64,000 bases of DNA from Streptomyces sp. R41. Lineage in GTDB: Bacteria > Actinomycetota > Actinomycetes > Streptomycetales > Streptomycetaceae. A program made the translations under genes and the position numbers. The DNA is taken from assembly GCF_041053055.1 (NCBI RefSeq), contig NZ_CP163443.1, positions 6,183,001 to 6,247,000 of the forward strand. The letters are read 5' to 3'. Shown in pieces: positions 1 through 8,522 of this stretch. The stretch's first letter is position 1; each line of letters starts with the position of its first letter. A model generated the notes under the pieces. The model saw only the letters and a list, made by a program, of their open reading frames with translations, was not told the DNA's origin and did no database searches.

Positions 1-56
1 GACGTCGTCCGGTTCACGCCGGGCCGATGAGTCGTTCGATCCGTATTCTTCGGATC

Positions 57-884
57 ATGGCCGCTCCGACTGCATATTCACTCATCGCCACTGACCTGGA
101 CGGAACGCTGCTGCGCGGCGACGACACACTCTCCGACCGGTCGCGCGCCGCGTTGGCGAGAGCCACGGCCGAGGGTGCCCAGCATCTGGTGGTGACGGGA
201 CGGCCGGCGCCGAGGGTCCGACCGCTCCTCGACGAACTCGGCGGCGAGGGACTGGCGGTGTGCGGGCAGGGGGCGCAGTTGTACGACGCCGGGGCGCACC
301 GTCTGCTGTGGTCGGTGACCCTGGACAGGGAGCTGGCGGAAACCGCCCTCGGCAAGATCGAGGCGGAGGTCGGGCTGCTCTACGCGGCGGTGGACCAGGA
401 CGGTGTGGACGGCCTGACGCTCATCGAGCCGGGGTATGTCATGCCGCATCCGACGCTGCCTGCGGTACGGGTGCCGCGCCGCGACGACCTCTGGACGGAG
501 CCGATCAGCAAGGTGTTGCTCCGTCACCCTTCCCTGTCCGACGACGAGTTGGCGTCGGCGGCGCGGGGAGTGGTCGGCTCGCTGGCGACGGTCACCATGT
601 CGGGGCCGGGCACCGTCGAACTCCAGCCATGCGGCGTGACCAAGGCGACGGGGCTCGCCCTCGCCGCCGCCCACCTCGGCCTCAGCCCCGCCGCCACCCT
701 CGCCTTCGGCGACATGCCCAACGACATCCCCATGTTCGACTGGGCCGCCCGCGGCGTCGCCATGGCCAACGCCCACCCGGAACTGAAGGCGGTGGCCGAC
801 GAGGTGACCCTGTCGAACGAGGAGGACGGGATCGCGGTGGTGCTGGAGCGGCTCTTCGGGGCCCGGGAGAACGTGTCTCAGTAG
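57..884 (+). CDS. HAD-family (Cof-type) phosphatase
   Basis: Cytosolic haloacid dehalogenase-type hydrolase of the Cof/IIB group, which usually dephosphorylates sugar phosphates, nucleotides or flavin-type metabolites; the substrate cannot be read from sequence. Motif I (TDLDGT, Asp13 and Asp15 from this start) gives the nucleophile and acid/base, and the late GDMPNDIPM stretch is the Mg-binding motif IV. The length of about 275 residues is normal for the family. An in-frame ATG at 27 would add ten residues; 57 is preferred because the family fold begins just before motif I. The gene ends tail-to-tail with the LysM/transglycosylase gene, overlapping it by 7 bases. Confidence 0.9.
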   Translation: MAAPTAYSLIATDLDGTLLRGDDTLSDRSRAALARATAEGAQHLVVTGRPAPRVRPLLDELGGEGLAVCGQGAQLYDAGAHRLLWSVTLDRELAETALGKIEAEVGLLYAAVDQDGVDGLTLIEPGYVMPHPTLPAVRVPRRDDLWTEPISKVLLRHPSLSDDELASAARGVVGSLATVTMSGPGTVELQPCGVTKATGLALAAAHLGLSPAATLAFGDMPNDIPMFDWAARGVAMANAHPELKAVADEVTLSNEEDGIAVVLERLFGARENVSQ

Positions 885-1627
885 GCGCCGTTGACGTTGT
901 CGATCGAGCCGTACTTCGCCGCCGCGTAGTTGCACGCCGCGGTGATGTTCGCGACCGGGTCGTAGGGGTCCATCGAGGTGCCGGGGACGTGGTACGCCTT
1001 GAAGGTCGGGTCGATGACCTGGAGGAGGCCCTTGGACGGGATGCCGGCGGCAGCGTTGGAGTCCCAGTTGTTGATGGCCCGGGGGTTGCCGGAGGACTCG
1101 CGCATGACGTTGCGGTGGATGCCGTTGTAGGTGCCCGGAATGCCCGCCTTGCCCATGATGTCCAGCGACTGCTTGATCCAGCCGTCGAGGTTGTTGGCGT
1201 ACGTCTTCACGGAGGCGGGAGTGGCCGTCGTCGCGGACTTGGTGCTCGCCTTGGTCGTCGAGCCCAGCTTCACGGTCTTCGTGCCCACCGTCAGCGTCAG
1301 GCCCGGGGGGAGGACCGACGGGTTCGCACCGATCACCGCGCGGTTGGCGTCGTACAGCTTCTTCCAGCCGCCGCTCTGCGGGTACTTCTGCGCGATCTTG
1401 GACAGGGTGTCGCCCGCGACCACCTTGTAGGTGACGAGCTGGACGTCGGTGATCGTGACTGCGGCGGCCTTCGTGACCTGCGGCGCCTGCGTCGGCTGGG
1501 CGGCGTGCGCGCTGGTGGCGCTCACGAGCGGGAGGACGAGCGCGGCTCCGCTCGTGCCTGCGGCGATCATGCAGCGGGTGAACGGGCTGCTGGTCTTGCG
1601 GCGGTAGTGCTTGCCTCGTGCGGGCAT
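878..1627 (-). CDS. Secreted LysM / lytic transglycosylase-like protein
   Basis: A 249-residue exported cell-wall protein. Residues 1 to about 42 form a signal peptide (basic start, Ala/Leu/Val core, ending near AHA-A). A LysM peptidoglycan-binding module follows (YKVVAGDTLSKIAQKY) at about 65-110, then an Ala/Thr/Ser linker. A C-terminal transglycosylase-like domain contains RESSGNP with the probable catalytic Glu and the GLLQVIDPTF motif. It should cleave or remodel peptidoglycan. The start at 1627 has a good AGAGGA-type site and follows a c-di-AMP riboswitch, the arrangement known for actinobacterial cell-wall hydrolases, so expression probably responds to c-di-AMP. An upstream in-frame extension to 1849 is riboswitch RNA, not protein. 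Confidence 0.9.
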   Translation of the reverse strand: MPARGKHYRRKTSSPFTRCMIAAGTSGAALVLPLVSATSAHAAQPTQAPQVTKAAAVTITDVQLVTYKVVAGDTLSKIAQKYPQSGGWKKLYDANRAVIGANPSVLPPGLTLTVGTKTVKLGSTTKASTKSATTATPASVKTYANNLDGWIKQSLDIMGKAGIPGTYNGIHRNVMRESSGNPRAINNWDSNAAAGIPSKGLLQVIDPTFKAYHVPGTSMDPYDPVANITAACNYAAAKYGSIDNVNGAY

Positions 1628-1636
1628 GACGACATT

Positions 1637-1815
1637 CCTCTCCGGCGCCTGCGAGGTGAGCTGTCGGGTTCGGGCGGGAGGTGCCCGGCCGCGCGCTGGG
1701 CGCGGCTTCACCCCTAGCCGTTCCGGAGTCCGGATCGGCGGCTTACCTGGGTCCCCCGCTCCTGCCGTGCTTGCGTGGGTGGGTGGGTTTCCGAGCGGCG
1801 GCAGGATTCGGCGAT
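1637..1815 (-). promoter_or_regulatory. c-di-AMP riboswitch (ydaO/yuaA type)
   Basis: Read on the minus strand, the leader of the LysM/transglycosylase gene carries the conserved ydaO blocks in order: GCGGGGGACCCAGGTAA, then GGGGTGAAGCCG, then GGGCACCTCCCGCCC, and GAACCCGACAGCTCACCTCG, followed by a ribosome binding site about 10 bases before the start codon. These are hallmark pseudosymmetric core elements of the class. In actinobacteria such switches usually precede cell-wall hydrolase genes, as here. Boundaries are approximate. Confidence 0.88.
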
Positions 1816-2060
1816 CCGCTCGGATCGGGGCGAACGTATGCGAGAGCACATGTCGGGAACAAGCCCCGAATTCCCGCCTCAGCCCGCTTTAACCTGGGAA
1901 AAGGAAGGGTTGAATTGCCCGATTGGGGCGGAATGTGATCCTCAACTTGCCTTTCGCGAAGGGGAAGTCGAGGTGGTGGAGTGTGGCGCGAGGGCGGCTC
2001 GGACGTGACCCAATTCACGCGACCAAGGCCATTAAAGCGGCAATGCTTTCAATTCGGGCA
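1816..2060. other. Intergenic region without recognised gene
   Basis: Lower-GC spacer between the riboswitch and the small hypothetical gene. It presumably holds the promoter for the riboswitch transcript (minus strand). A short inverted repeat around 1812-1829 (CGATCC...GGATCG) lies at the riboswitch 5' edge. No ORF with convincing codon bias was seen. Confidence 0.4.
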
Positions 2061-2390
2061 TTACGCTTCGAGCGTCCAGACCGGGGAATGCCGGGGAGGA
2101 GCCGGCCGCACCTCCCACACGGAGAGGTCCGTGTCGGGGTCGTCGTCGGGGAGGCGGCCGGCGTTGGGCTTGAAGTAGAGGCCGTAGCCCCAGTATTCGG
2201 GGAGTTCGTGGCACATCAGATCGGGGTACGGCGCGAACTTCCGCCCTTCGTATGCCCTGTTGATCCTCGCTACCGCTTCCGCCCGCGAGATCCCGAAGCG
2301 CGTGACCATCTCGTGGGCCATCTCGCGGAAGTACGCGAGCATGCCCTCGTCGAGGTCCATCAGGAATTCCTCGGTCCGCGTCTGCGCCAT
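2061..2390 (-). CDS. Conserved hypothetical protein (109 aa)
   Basis: Small soluble protein, family not recognised. It begins MAQTRTEEFLMDLDEG, is rich in acidic and aromatic residues, and contains an amphipathic helix (EMVTRFGISRAEAVARINRAY) followed by HELPEYWGYGLYFKP. There are no membrane segments or signal peptide. Codon usage is normal for the window, supporting a real gene. It lies 34 bases downstream of the CocE/NonD hydrolase gene on the same strand and could share its transcript. Start 2390 is chosen over 2414 because the upstream eight residues add nothing family-like. Function unknown. Confidence 0.7.
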   Translation of the reverse strand: MAQTRTEEFLMDLDEGMLAYFREMAHEMVTRFGISRAEAVARINRAYEGRKFAPYPDLMCHELPEYWGYGLYFKPNAGRLPDDDPDTDLSVWEVRPAPPRHSPVWTLEA

Positions 2391-2424
2391 GCTCCTCAGG
2401 GTTCCGTACGGCACCCTCGCCCTT

Positions 2425-4422
2425 CTAGCCCGCCGTTCGGGGGATCCGCTTCTCCCAGGTCCGGTGGAAGACCACCTCGTCGCCGTCCTTGCAGATCACC
2501 TCGTTGGAGGTGATGAAGTCCTCGGCGTCGCAGGTGATTTCGGAGGTCGTCGAGATGCGCGCGTCCCAGGGTAGGTCCGGGCGGTGCAACCGGACCGACC
2601 ACGTCGAGCGGGCGCGAGCGGACAGAGGGGCGGAGTCTTTGATGGTGTACGTCTCCAGCGCGTTCTCGGTGAATTCGAGACCGTCGGGGTACACGCGGGT
2701 GCCGCCGTAGCGCGGGTCGACCTCCAGGCGCCACGCGCTGGCAGCCACGTCGCGGACCACCAGGCGCTCCGGGCGGGGTTCGTCCAGCGTCGTCGGGACG
2801 ACCACCCCCAGCGGTTCGGACTGCTCCGGTTCCTCGAAAGTGATGGCGGACGTCGACTCCCGTGCCCTGACCGGGAGTTCCAGCGTGCTGCCCATCGGGT
2901 CCAGGGCGAAGCCGGCCTCCGAGCCCGGCTGCGGCCAGATCCAGGGCCAGTACGCGGAGGAGACGGAGAGGCGGATGCGGTGGCCCGGCGGGAAGGCGTA
3001 GCCGATGCCGTTCAGGTCGAAGACCACCTCCTCCGTAGCACCTGGTTTCCAGGGAACCGCCTGGTCACGACCATGGCGCGATGACAGGTTCAGCACACCC
3101 CGGGTGACGAGTGTCGAGGCTCCGTGGGGGGCCACGTCGCAGAGGCGGGCGATCACCTGGCCCCGGTGAGCCGAGGACGTCAGCCGCAGCCGGACTCTCG
3201 GGCGGCCCAACACCCAGGTCTCCTCCGGTACTTCGAACTCGAAGCAGGCGGATCGCGCGTCCTCCTCCCGCTGGTCCGGAGGCAGGTCCGAGTCGTTCCC
3301 GAGGGGGAAGAAGCGGCCCGCGTCCGCACCTGTGTGCTGGGGTGAGCGGATCAGCACGGGGTCGCCCTGGAGCGCGTACGAGACGGGGGTGACGGAGGGA
3401 GAGGGCCAGGCGGGGTCGCCCACCCAGCGGCCGGGGAGCTCCGGGTACACCGTCGCCGGGGGGTGCGCGTCCATCACGTACGAGCGGAGGACGGGGGTGG
3501 ACAGGGCGCCCGTGTCCTTGTCCCGGAGCCAGTGGTCCCACCAGCGCAGGGTCTCCTGGAGGAAGCCGATCGCCGGGCCGGGCGGCAGGCCCCGGTCGGG
3601 GTACTGGTGCGACCAGGGGCCGATCAGGCCGCGTACCCGATCCCGCGGAAGGTGTTCCACCAGCCGCAGCACCGTGTCGCGGTACGGGTCGTGCCAGCCG
3701 CCGACCGCCAGGACCGCCGCCCGGATCGCGCCGTAGTCCTCGCAGACGCTTCCGTGCCGCCAGTAAGCGTCCCGGGTCTGGTGGGACAGCCAGGTGTGGA
3801 CGAAGGGGTCGACCGCCTGCAGGCGCTTCACCCACATGTCGCGCCACATCACCTGGCCGACGTGCACCGGGTCCGGCGGGCGGCAGACGTAGGCGAGCAT
3901 CGTGGCCGCCCAGGCGTGCATGTCGACGGCGAGGACGGAACCTCCCATGTAGTGCACGTCGTTGTCGTAGCGATCGTCGCTCGAGCAGACCGCGACGATC
4001 GCCTTGAGCGGCTCGGGCGCGAGTGCCGCGATCTGGAGGGAGTTGAAGCCGCCCCAGGAGATGCCGAACATGCCGACCTTGCCGGTGCACCAGGGCTGGG
4101 ACGCGAGCCAGTTGACGGCCTCCACCCCGTCGGCCAGCTCCACCTCCGAGTACTCGTCCGTCGGCAGGCCCTCCGAGTTGCCGTGGCCGCGGACGTCCAC
4201 CCGGACGGAGGCGTAGCCGTGGCCCGCGTACCAGGGATGGCGTTGCCAGTCGCGGGGCGCGGTCCAGTCCGTGAGGCGGTACGGGAGGTATTCGAGGAGG
4301 GCGGGCACGGGCTCGTCGGTCAGCGGGCGCCAGACGCGGGCGTACAGGCGGGTGCCGTCCGGGAGCGGGATCCAGATGTCCTCGTGAGTGGTCTCGTACG
4401 GGAAGGACGTACGGATGTGCAT
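2425..4422 (-). CDS. CocE/NonD family alpha/beta hydrolase
   Basis: About 665 residues: an N-terminal alpha/beta-hydrolase domain of the X-Pro dipeptidyl-peptidase S15/cocaine esterase type, then a C-terminal jelly-roll domain (from about residue 330) common to CocE/NonD enzymes. The nucleophile elbow GISWGG is at about residue 122. YLPYR near residue 47 supplies the oxyanion-hole Tyr seen in CocE, and RGHGNSEG follows. No signal peptide is visible, so it is probably cytosolic. Likely substrates are acyl esters or N-terminal dipeptides with Pro; this is inferred from family only. ATG 4422 has a GGGGTG-type site 8 bases upstream; GTG 4431 is an alternative. A decayed POT peptide transporter lies immediately upstream on the same strand, hinting at a former peptide-uptake/peptidase pair. 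Confidence 0.88.
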   Translation of the reverse strand: MHIRTSFPYETTHEDIWIPLPDGTRLYARVWRPLTDEPVPALLEYLPYRLTDWTAPRDWQRHPWYAGHGYASVRVDVRGHGNSEGLPTDEYSEVELADGVEAVNWLASQPWCTGKVGMFGISWGGFNSLQIAALAPEPLKAIVAVCSSDDRYDNDVHYMGGSVLAVDMHAWAATMLAYVCRPPDPVHVGQVMWRDMWVKRLQAVDPFVHTWLSHQTRDAYWRHGSVCEDYGAIRAAVLAVGGWHDPYRDTVLRLVEHLPRDRVRGLIGPWSHQYPDRGLPPGPAIGFLQETLRWWDHWLRDKDTGALSTPVLRSYVMDAHPPATVYPELPGRWVGDPAWPSPSVTPVSYALQGDPVLIRSPQHTGADAGRFFPLGNDSDLPPDQREEDARSACFEFEVPEETWVLGRPRVRLRLTSSAHRGQVIARLCDVAPHGASTLVTRGVLNLSSRHGRDQAVPWKPGATEEVVFDLNGIGYAFPPGHRIRLSVSSAYWPWIWPQPGSEAGFALDPMGSTLELPVRARESTSAITFEEPEQSEPLGVVVPTTLDEPRPERLVVRDVAASAWRLEVDPRYGGTRVYPDGLEFTENALETYTIKDSAPLSARARSTWSVRLHRPDLPWDARISTTSEITCDAEDFITSNEVICKDGDEVVFHRTWEKRIPRTAG

Positions 4423-4441
4423 GAGCGTCACCCCAGTGGCT

Positions 4442-5168
4442 TCAGTGGACCGGGTGCATCGTGCGGCGCGGCCGGGGAGCGAGGGCGAATTGCGCCGCGC
4501 GTCCGCGTCCGGCCAGGTGACGGCGGCCCGCTACGTACTGGATGAGGCCGAATGTCATCCCGATGGCCGCCGCCGAGAATCCCCGGTGCCAGCCCCTGTG
4601 GTCGCCGAGCCGGCCGGTGATCAGGGGACCCGCGAACGCGCCGATGTTGATCGCCATGCGGTAGAGGGCGAAGCCGGCGTCGCGGCGGTCGTCGTCGGTG
4701 GCGTAGAGCTTGCCGGCCATGGTGGCGACGTTGGGCTCGAGCAGGCCGGTGCCCGCGCTGGTCAGGCCCAGGCCGGACCAGGTCGTCGCGGCCGTGGGGA
4801 CCGCCATGGAGTAATGGCCGCTGGCGATCAGGATGCCGCCCCACAGGACCGCGCGGTACGAGCCGAGCCCGCGGTCGGGGAGCCGGCCGCGGGCGACGGA
4901 GACCAGGTGGACGAGCGTTCCGTACGCCGCCGACACGGACGCCGCCGGGCCCGCGGCCATGCCCATGCCGCCGTGCGTTGCGGTGTCGGCGAAGTAGAGG
5001 CGTGCCGAGGAACGAGAAGCGCTCCCAGTCCTCCGGGCCGGAGAGGGTCGGCAGGCCCCTGGGCTGCCCGAAGAAGGCCTGGTCGTCACCCGGCGGCGGC
5101 CGGCTGCCGGGCTCGGTCTCGTCGGCGCTTCGGGACACGGCGGGGTGCCTCCGGATGGGTCGTTGCAT
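4442..5168 (-). pseudogene. Broken POT/PTR2-family peptide transporter (N-terminal remnant)
   Basis: Two reading frames together encode the first ~200 residues of a proton-dependent oligopeptide transporter (normally ~500). One frame gives the N-terminus (SADETEPGSRPPPGDDQAFFGQPRGLP... WERFSFLG); a shifted frame continues with LYFADTATHGGMGMAAG, LLEPNVATMAGKLY and INIGAFAGPLITGRLGDH, all recognisable POT segments. The frame change falls near 5000-5030. The protein then stops after about TM6, so the C-terminal half is missing. Several conserved residues are also substituted, indicating an old pseudogene rather than a sequencing slip. It lies 19 bases upstream of the CocE/NonD gene. Confidence 0.82.
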
Positions 5169-5406
5169 GTCCGGTCGTATCAGCTGATCAAGAACATACC
5201 GCCCGTGATCCGATATCGCCCGGGCGAGCGGGGGTACCTGCTGCTGGAGCGAAGTCGGGCGGGGGGACGGTGGGCGCTCGTGGTGATCGAAACGTGACCG
5301 GATACGCTGACTTGAGTGATGGCAGCGACACATCGACAAACCGTGTCATCGACCGAATGATCGACCGAGTTCGCCATGTGATCGTCAGCAGACAGGAGAT
5401 CCTCTC

Positions 5407-6417
5407 GTGACCGTCGTCGGGCCGTTCGGGCTGAGCGTGCGGGACCAGGCTCTCGAAGCCGATGTCCAGGCCGGATTGGCGGCTGTGGAGGAGGGCTTGC
5501 TCGAAGTCACCAAGAGCGAGGTCCCCTTCATCACAGAGGCCGCGCAGCATCTCCTGAGGGCCGGTGGCAAGCGGTTCCGTCCGCTGCTCGTGATGCTCGC
5601 CGCGCAGTTCGGTGACCCGTATGCGCCGGGTGTCGTGCCCTCGGCCGTGGTCGTCGAGCTGACCCATCTCGCCACGCTGTACCACGACGACGTGATGGAC
5701 GAGGCGGACGCGCGGCGCGGGGTGCCCAGCGCAAACACCCGCTGGGGCAACTCGGTGGCCGTCCTCACCGGTGACTTCCTCTTCGCGCGCGCCTCGCACA
5801 CCCTGGCCGACCTCGGGCCCGAGGCCGTCCGGATCCAGGCCGAGGCGTTCGAACGGCTGGTGACCGGGCAGATCCTGGAGACCGCGGGGCCGCGCGACGG
5901 GCGTGACCCGGTCGACCACTACCTGGACGTGCTCAGCGGGAAGACCGGCTCGCTGGTCGCCGTCGCGTGCCGGTTCGGGGCGATGATGTCGGGGGCCGAC
6001 GAGACGGTCGTGGACGTGCTGACGCAGTACGGGGAGCGGCTGGGTGTCGCCTTCCAGCTCGCGGACGACGTACTGGACATCGCGTCCGACTCGCACGAGT
6101 CCGGGAAGACGCCGGGGACGGATCTGCGCGAGGGGATTCCCACGCTGCCGGTGCTGCGTCTTCGGGAGCGGGCGGAGCGGCTGGGCCTTGCCGAGGACAT
6201 CGCGCTGTGCGAGCTGCTCGACTCCGACCTGACGGATGACGCCCGGCATGCCGAGGCGCTCTCCCGGCTGCGGGTCCATCCCGCGCTGGAGCAGGCTCGG
6301 CGGGACACCGTCCGGTACGCGGAGGATGCGCGGGCCGCGCTTGCTCCGTTGCCGGAGTGCGATTCGAAGGCTGCGCTGATGGAGCTGGTTGACGCGGTGG
6401 TGCACCGGGCCGGATGA
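5407..6417 (+). CDS. Polyprenyl diphosphate synthase (trans-type)
   Basis: A 336-residue all-alpha isoprenoid chain-elongating enzyme that condenses IPP onto allylic diphosphates, most likely making the long chain for menaquinone. Motifs: GGKRFRP at 53-59, first Asp-rich motif DDVMD at 94-98, second Asp-rich motif DDVLD at 220-224, and GT/TDLREG after it. Small residues before the first Asp motif (ATLYH) fit a long-chain product. Length matches heptaprenyl/octaprenyl synthases. The GTG start has AGGAGAT 6 bases upstream. In the S. coelicolor map as I recall it, a similar polyprenyl synthetase gene lies not far from the second nuo operon; chain length cannot be assigned with certainty. Confidence 0.93.
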   Translation: MTVVGPFGLSVRDQALEADVQAGLAAVEEGLLEVTKSEVPFITEAAQHLLRAGGKRFRPLLVMLAAQFGDPYAPGVVPSAVVVELTHLATLYHDDVMDEADARRGVPSANTRWGNSVAVLTGDFLFARASHTLADLGPEAVRIQAEAFERLVTGQILETAGPRDGRDPVDHYLDVLSGKTGSLVAVACRFGAMMSGADETVVDVLTQYGERLGVAFQLADDVLDIASDSHESGKTPGTDLREGIPTLPVLRLRERAERLGLAEDIALCELLDSDLTDDARHAEALSRLRVHPALEQARRDTVRYAEDARAALAPLPECDSKAALMELVDAVVHRAG

Positions 6418-6565
6418 GGTCTGCCTTCCGGGTACCCGGGGTCGGGGTCGCCGTCGGGGGTGGGTCGCGCGGCCCGGCGCTTACGGCGTGCCGCTCTCTT
6501 TGGGGCGGGCGCCGCCCCAGCGGCACGATTGCCCACGGCCAGGACTGTCGGTTGCGACGGCTGCC

Positions 6566-7075
6566 TCAGTAGCCGGTTCCTCCCGTGTTCGTCGCCGGCG
6601 TGCCTGATGCCTTTGCTCCTGTCGGTGTCACCGCGAACCAGGTTCCGTCGACTCCCTGGCCGTACGCCTCCTTCGGTTCGTCGTCCTTGGTGTAGCGGTA
6701 GAGGGGCCAGCCGGCGAGGGTGAGTTGGGTGGTGCCGTCGGTGCGCTTCACCGTGGAGACGAGGTTCTTGTCGATGCCCTTGGTCGTGATGCCGCCCTGG
6801 GCGGTCGCGGCGGGCCAGAGCTTGGCGCAGGCGTCGTAGCAGGTGACCTTGGTCGGGTTCGCGGAGTCCGCGTCGAAGCGGTAGAGGACGTAGCCCTTGC
6901 CGTCGGTCACCACCGTGCCGACGTTCTTGACGTCGGCGGTGGTCAGCGTGGTCTCCGACGCCGTCGAGGTGCCGGTCTTCGCGCCGTTGCCGCTGCCGCC
7001 GCCGCTCCCGCACCCGGCGAGCGTGAGCGCCACCACCGCGGTGCCCGTGGCCGCGTAACCAATGATGTGCCGCAT
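6566..7075 (-). CDS. Secreted lipoprotein with two COG4315-type repeats
   Basis: A 169-residue lipoprotein. The signal peptide ends in a lipobox LAGC at about residue 21, followed by a Gly/Ser linker. Two copies of the 'secreted repeat of unknown function' then appear: GYVLYRFDADSANPTKVTCYDACAKLWP and WPLYRYTKDDEPKEAYGQ...W. Family members are extracytoplasmic and unassigned. It is divergent from the CHRD-domain gene with a 190-bp shared upstream region, so the two may be co-regulated. Confidence 0.85.
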   Translation of the reverse strand: MRHIIGYAATGTAVVALTLAGCGSGGGSGNGAKTGTSTASETTLTTADVKNVGTVVTDGKGYVLYRFDADSANPTKVTCYDACAKLWPAATAQGGITTKGIDKNLVSTVKRTDGTTQLTLAGWPLYRYTKDDEPKEAYGQGVDGTWFAVTPTGAKASGTPATNTGGTGY

Positions 7076-7265
7076 GGCGACCCCCTTGGCCGATGCCGAT
7101 TGCTGCCACCCAGATGTACGGATTTAGGCGATTTTTCGCTTGCCCTCGGAGTGGTGTGATGCGGGTCACATAGTTGGATTGAGTCCAGGGTCGGATCCAG
7201 TCCGTACTCATGCCCAGAAGCTGACGCAGGGGGTGTCAGCTGAGATACGGGGAGAAAACAGAATC

Positions 7266-8285
7266 ATGGGATCGAACGCCACGTTCACGACGCGTCGCAA
7301 GAGCCTGATCCTGACCGGCGTCGCGGTCGCCGCCGCGGCCGGTGTCGCCGCCGCCGTCATCCCGGCGGTCGCCGCCGGCGGCAGCCACGGCAAGAGCCAC
7401 AGCGGCATGAGCCACTCGATGCACGGCGACCAGACCATCGTCACGCAGAGCGGCGTCATGGGCGGCAGCGGCGGCACCATCCTCGCCACCAGCCTCAACG
7501 GCGCCAACGAGGTGCCCGTCCAGGGCGGCCCCGCCGTCGGCGACAAGGATGGCGCCGCGCTGGAGTTCATCAAGGTCAAGGGCGACAAGGTGTCGGTCGC
7601 CGTGACCTGGCGCGGCACCGGAAAGCCGACTCTGCTCCACATCCACCAGGGCGCCAAGGGCACCAACGGCGGCGTCAAGGTCGACTTCAGCAAGTTGCTC
7701 GACAAGATCAAGGGGCACAGCGTCGTCGGTACCGTCAAGGTCGAGGACGCGGCACTGCTCGACGCCCTGAAGTCCGACCCCGGTTCCTTCTACGCCAATC
7801 TGCACACCGCCGAGTTCCCGGGCGGCGCCGTCCGTGGCCAGCTCCACAAGGTCACCAGTTCCTTCGACTTCCGGCACGCCCTGAACAACTTCCAGGCGTC
7901 GGTCGTCAAGGGCAAGCAGATCTACGAGTGCAAGCCGGTCGAGGGCGGCGGTTACGCCTTCGCCCAGCGTGACGTCGCGGCCCTGCTCGGCGGCAACATC
8001 GCACACTCGTTCGTAAAGCCCAATTCCGGTACGCCCCAGTGGGTCGCGCCCGACCGCAGCGCGGTCACCGGCGCGCTGATCTCCAAGACCCCGAACGGCG
8101 ACAAGAACATCCCCGAGCTCGACCTCAAGGCCACCCAGTCCGGCAAGCACCGCGGCCTGCTGGCCGGGACGCAGGAGATCCTGCGCCTCAACACCGTGGG
8201 CGGCGTCGCCCCGGCCGGGTCCTGCTCGCCCGGGACGATCGTGGGTGTCCCCTACCAGGCGGACTACGTGTTCGTGCAGCGTTGA
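7266..8285 (+). CDS. Secreted CHRD / DUF3455 domain protein
   Basis: A 339-residue exported protein. Signal sequence at about 1-37 (RRKSLILTGVAVAAAAG...AVAA), then a His/Met/Ser-rich segment (GKSHSGMSHSMHGD) that could bind metal. A CHRD domain follows (about 75-190: ATSLNGANEVP...LLHIHQG...FYANLHTAEFPGGAVRGQL). The C-terminal half resembles DUF3455 (QIYECKPVEGGGYAF...GALISKTP). CHRD domains are extracellular beta folds of unknown biochemical role. The ATG at 7266 follows GGGGAGAAA and fits the signal peptide; upstream in-frame codons are non-coding. A strong terminator follows. Confidence 0.86.
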   Translation: MGSNATFTTRRKSLILTGVAVAAAAGVAAAVIPAVAAGGSHGKSHSGMSHSMHGDQTIVTQSGVMGGSGGTILATSLNGANEVPVQGGPAVGDKDGAALEFIKVKGDKVSVAVTWRGTGKPTLLHIHQGAKGTNGGVKVDFSKLLDKIKGHSVVGTVKVEDAALLDALKSDPGSFYANLHTAEFPGGAVRGQLHKVTSSFDFRHALNNFQASVVKGKQIYECKPVEGGGYAFAQRDVAALLGGNIAHSFVKPNSGTPQWVAPDRSAVTGALISKTPNGDKNIPELDLKATQSGKHRGLLAGTQEILRLNTVGGVAPAGSCSPGTIVGVPYQADYVFVQR

Positions 8286-8300
8286 CCGACCGGGCCCATT

Positions 8301-8350
8301 GGAGGCGGTGCCTCCCCCGACCCCTACGGGTCGGGGGAGGCACCGCCTCC
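8301..8350 (+). terminator. Intrinsic terminator after CHRD gene
   Basis: Perfect 23-bp inverted repeat (8301-8323 with 8328-8350) around a CTAC loop, starting 16 bases after the stop codon. It lacks a T-tract, as is usual in Streptomyces, and would work in either direction. Confidence 0.85.
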
Positions 8351-8522
8351 TCACGTCATACCGGAGGAGTACGTGGAGTTGAGTCCGGGGTCTGACGCTT
8401 CTCTCTGGCCGATTTGGTCAGATTGAGAACACCACTCCTCACCGGTTCGGGTGAGAATGGCGGCTTAGGGGTGGACGAGTGCAGCACGGTAGGCCGCCGC
8501 CGACGACGGAGGTAAGGCACAC

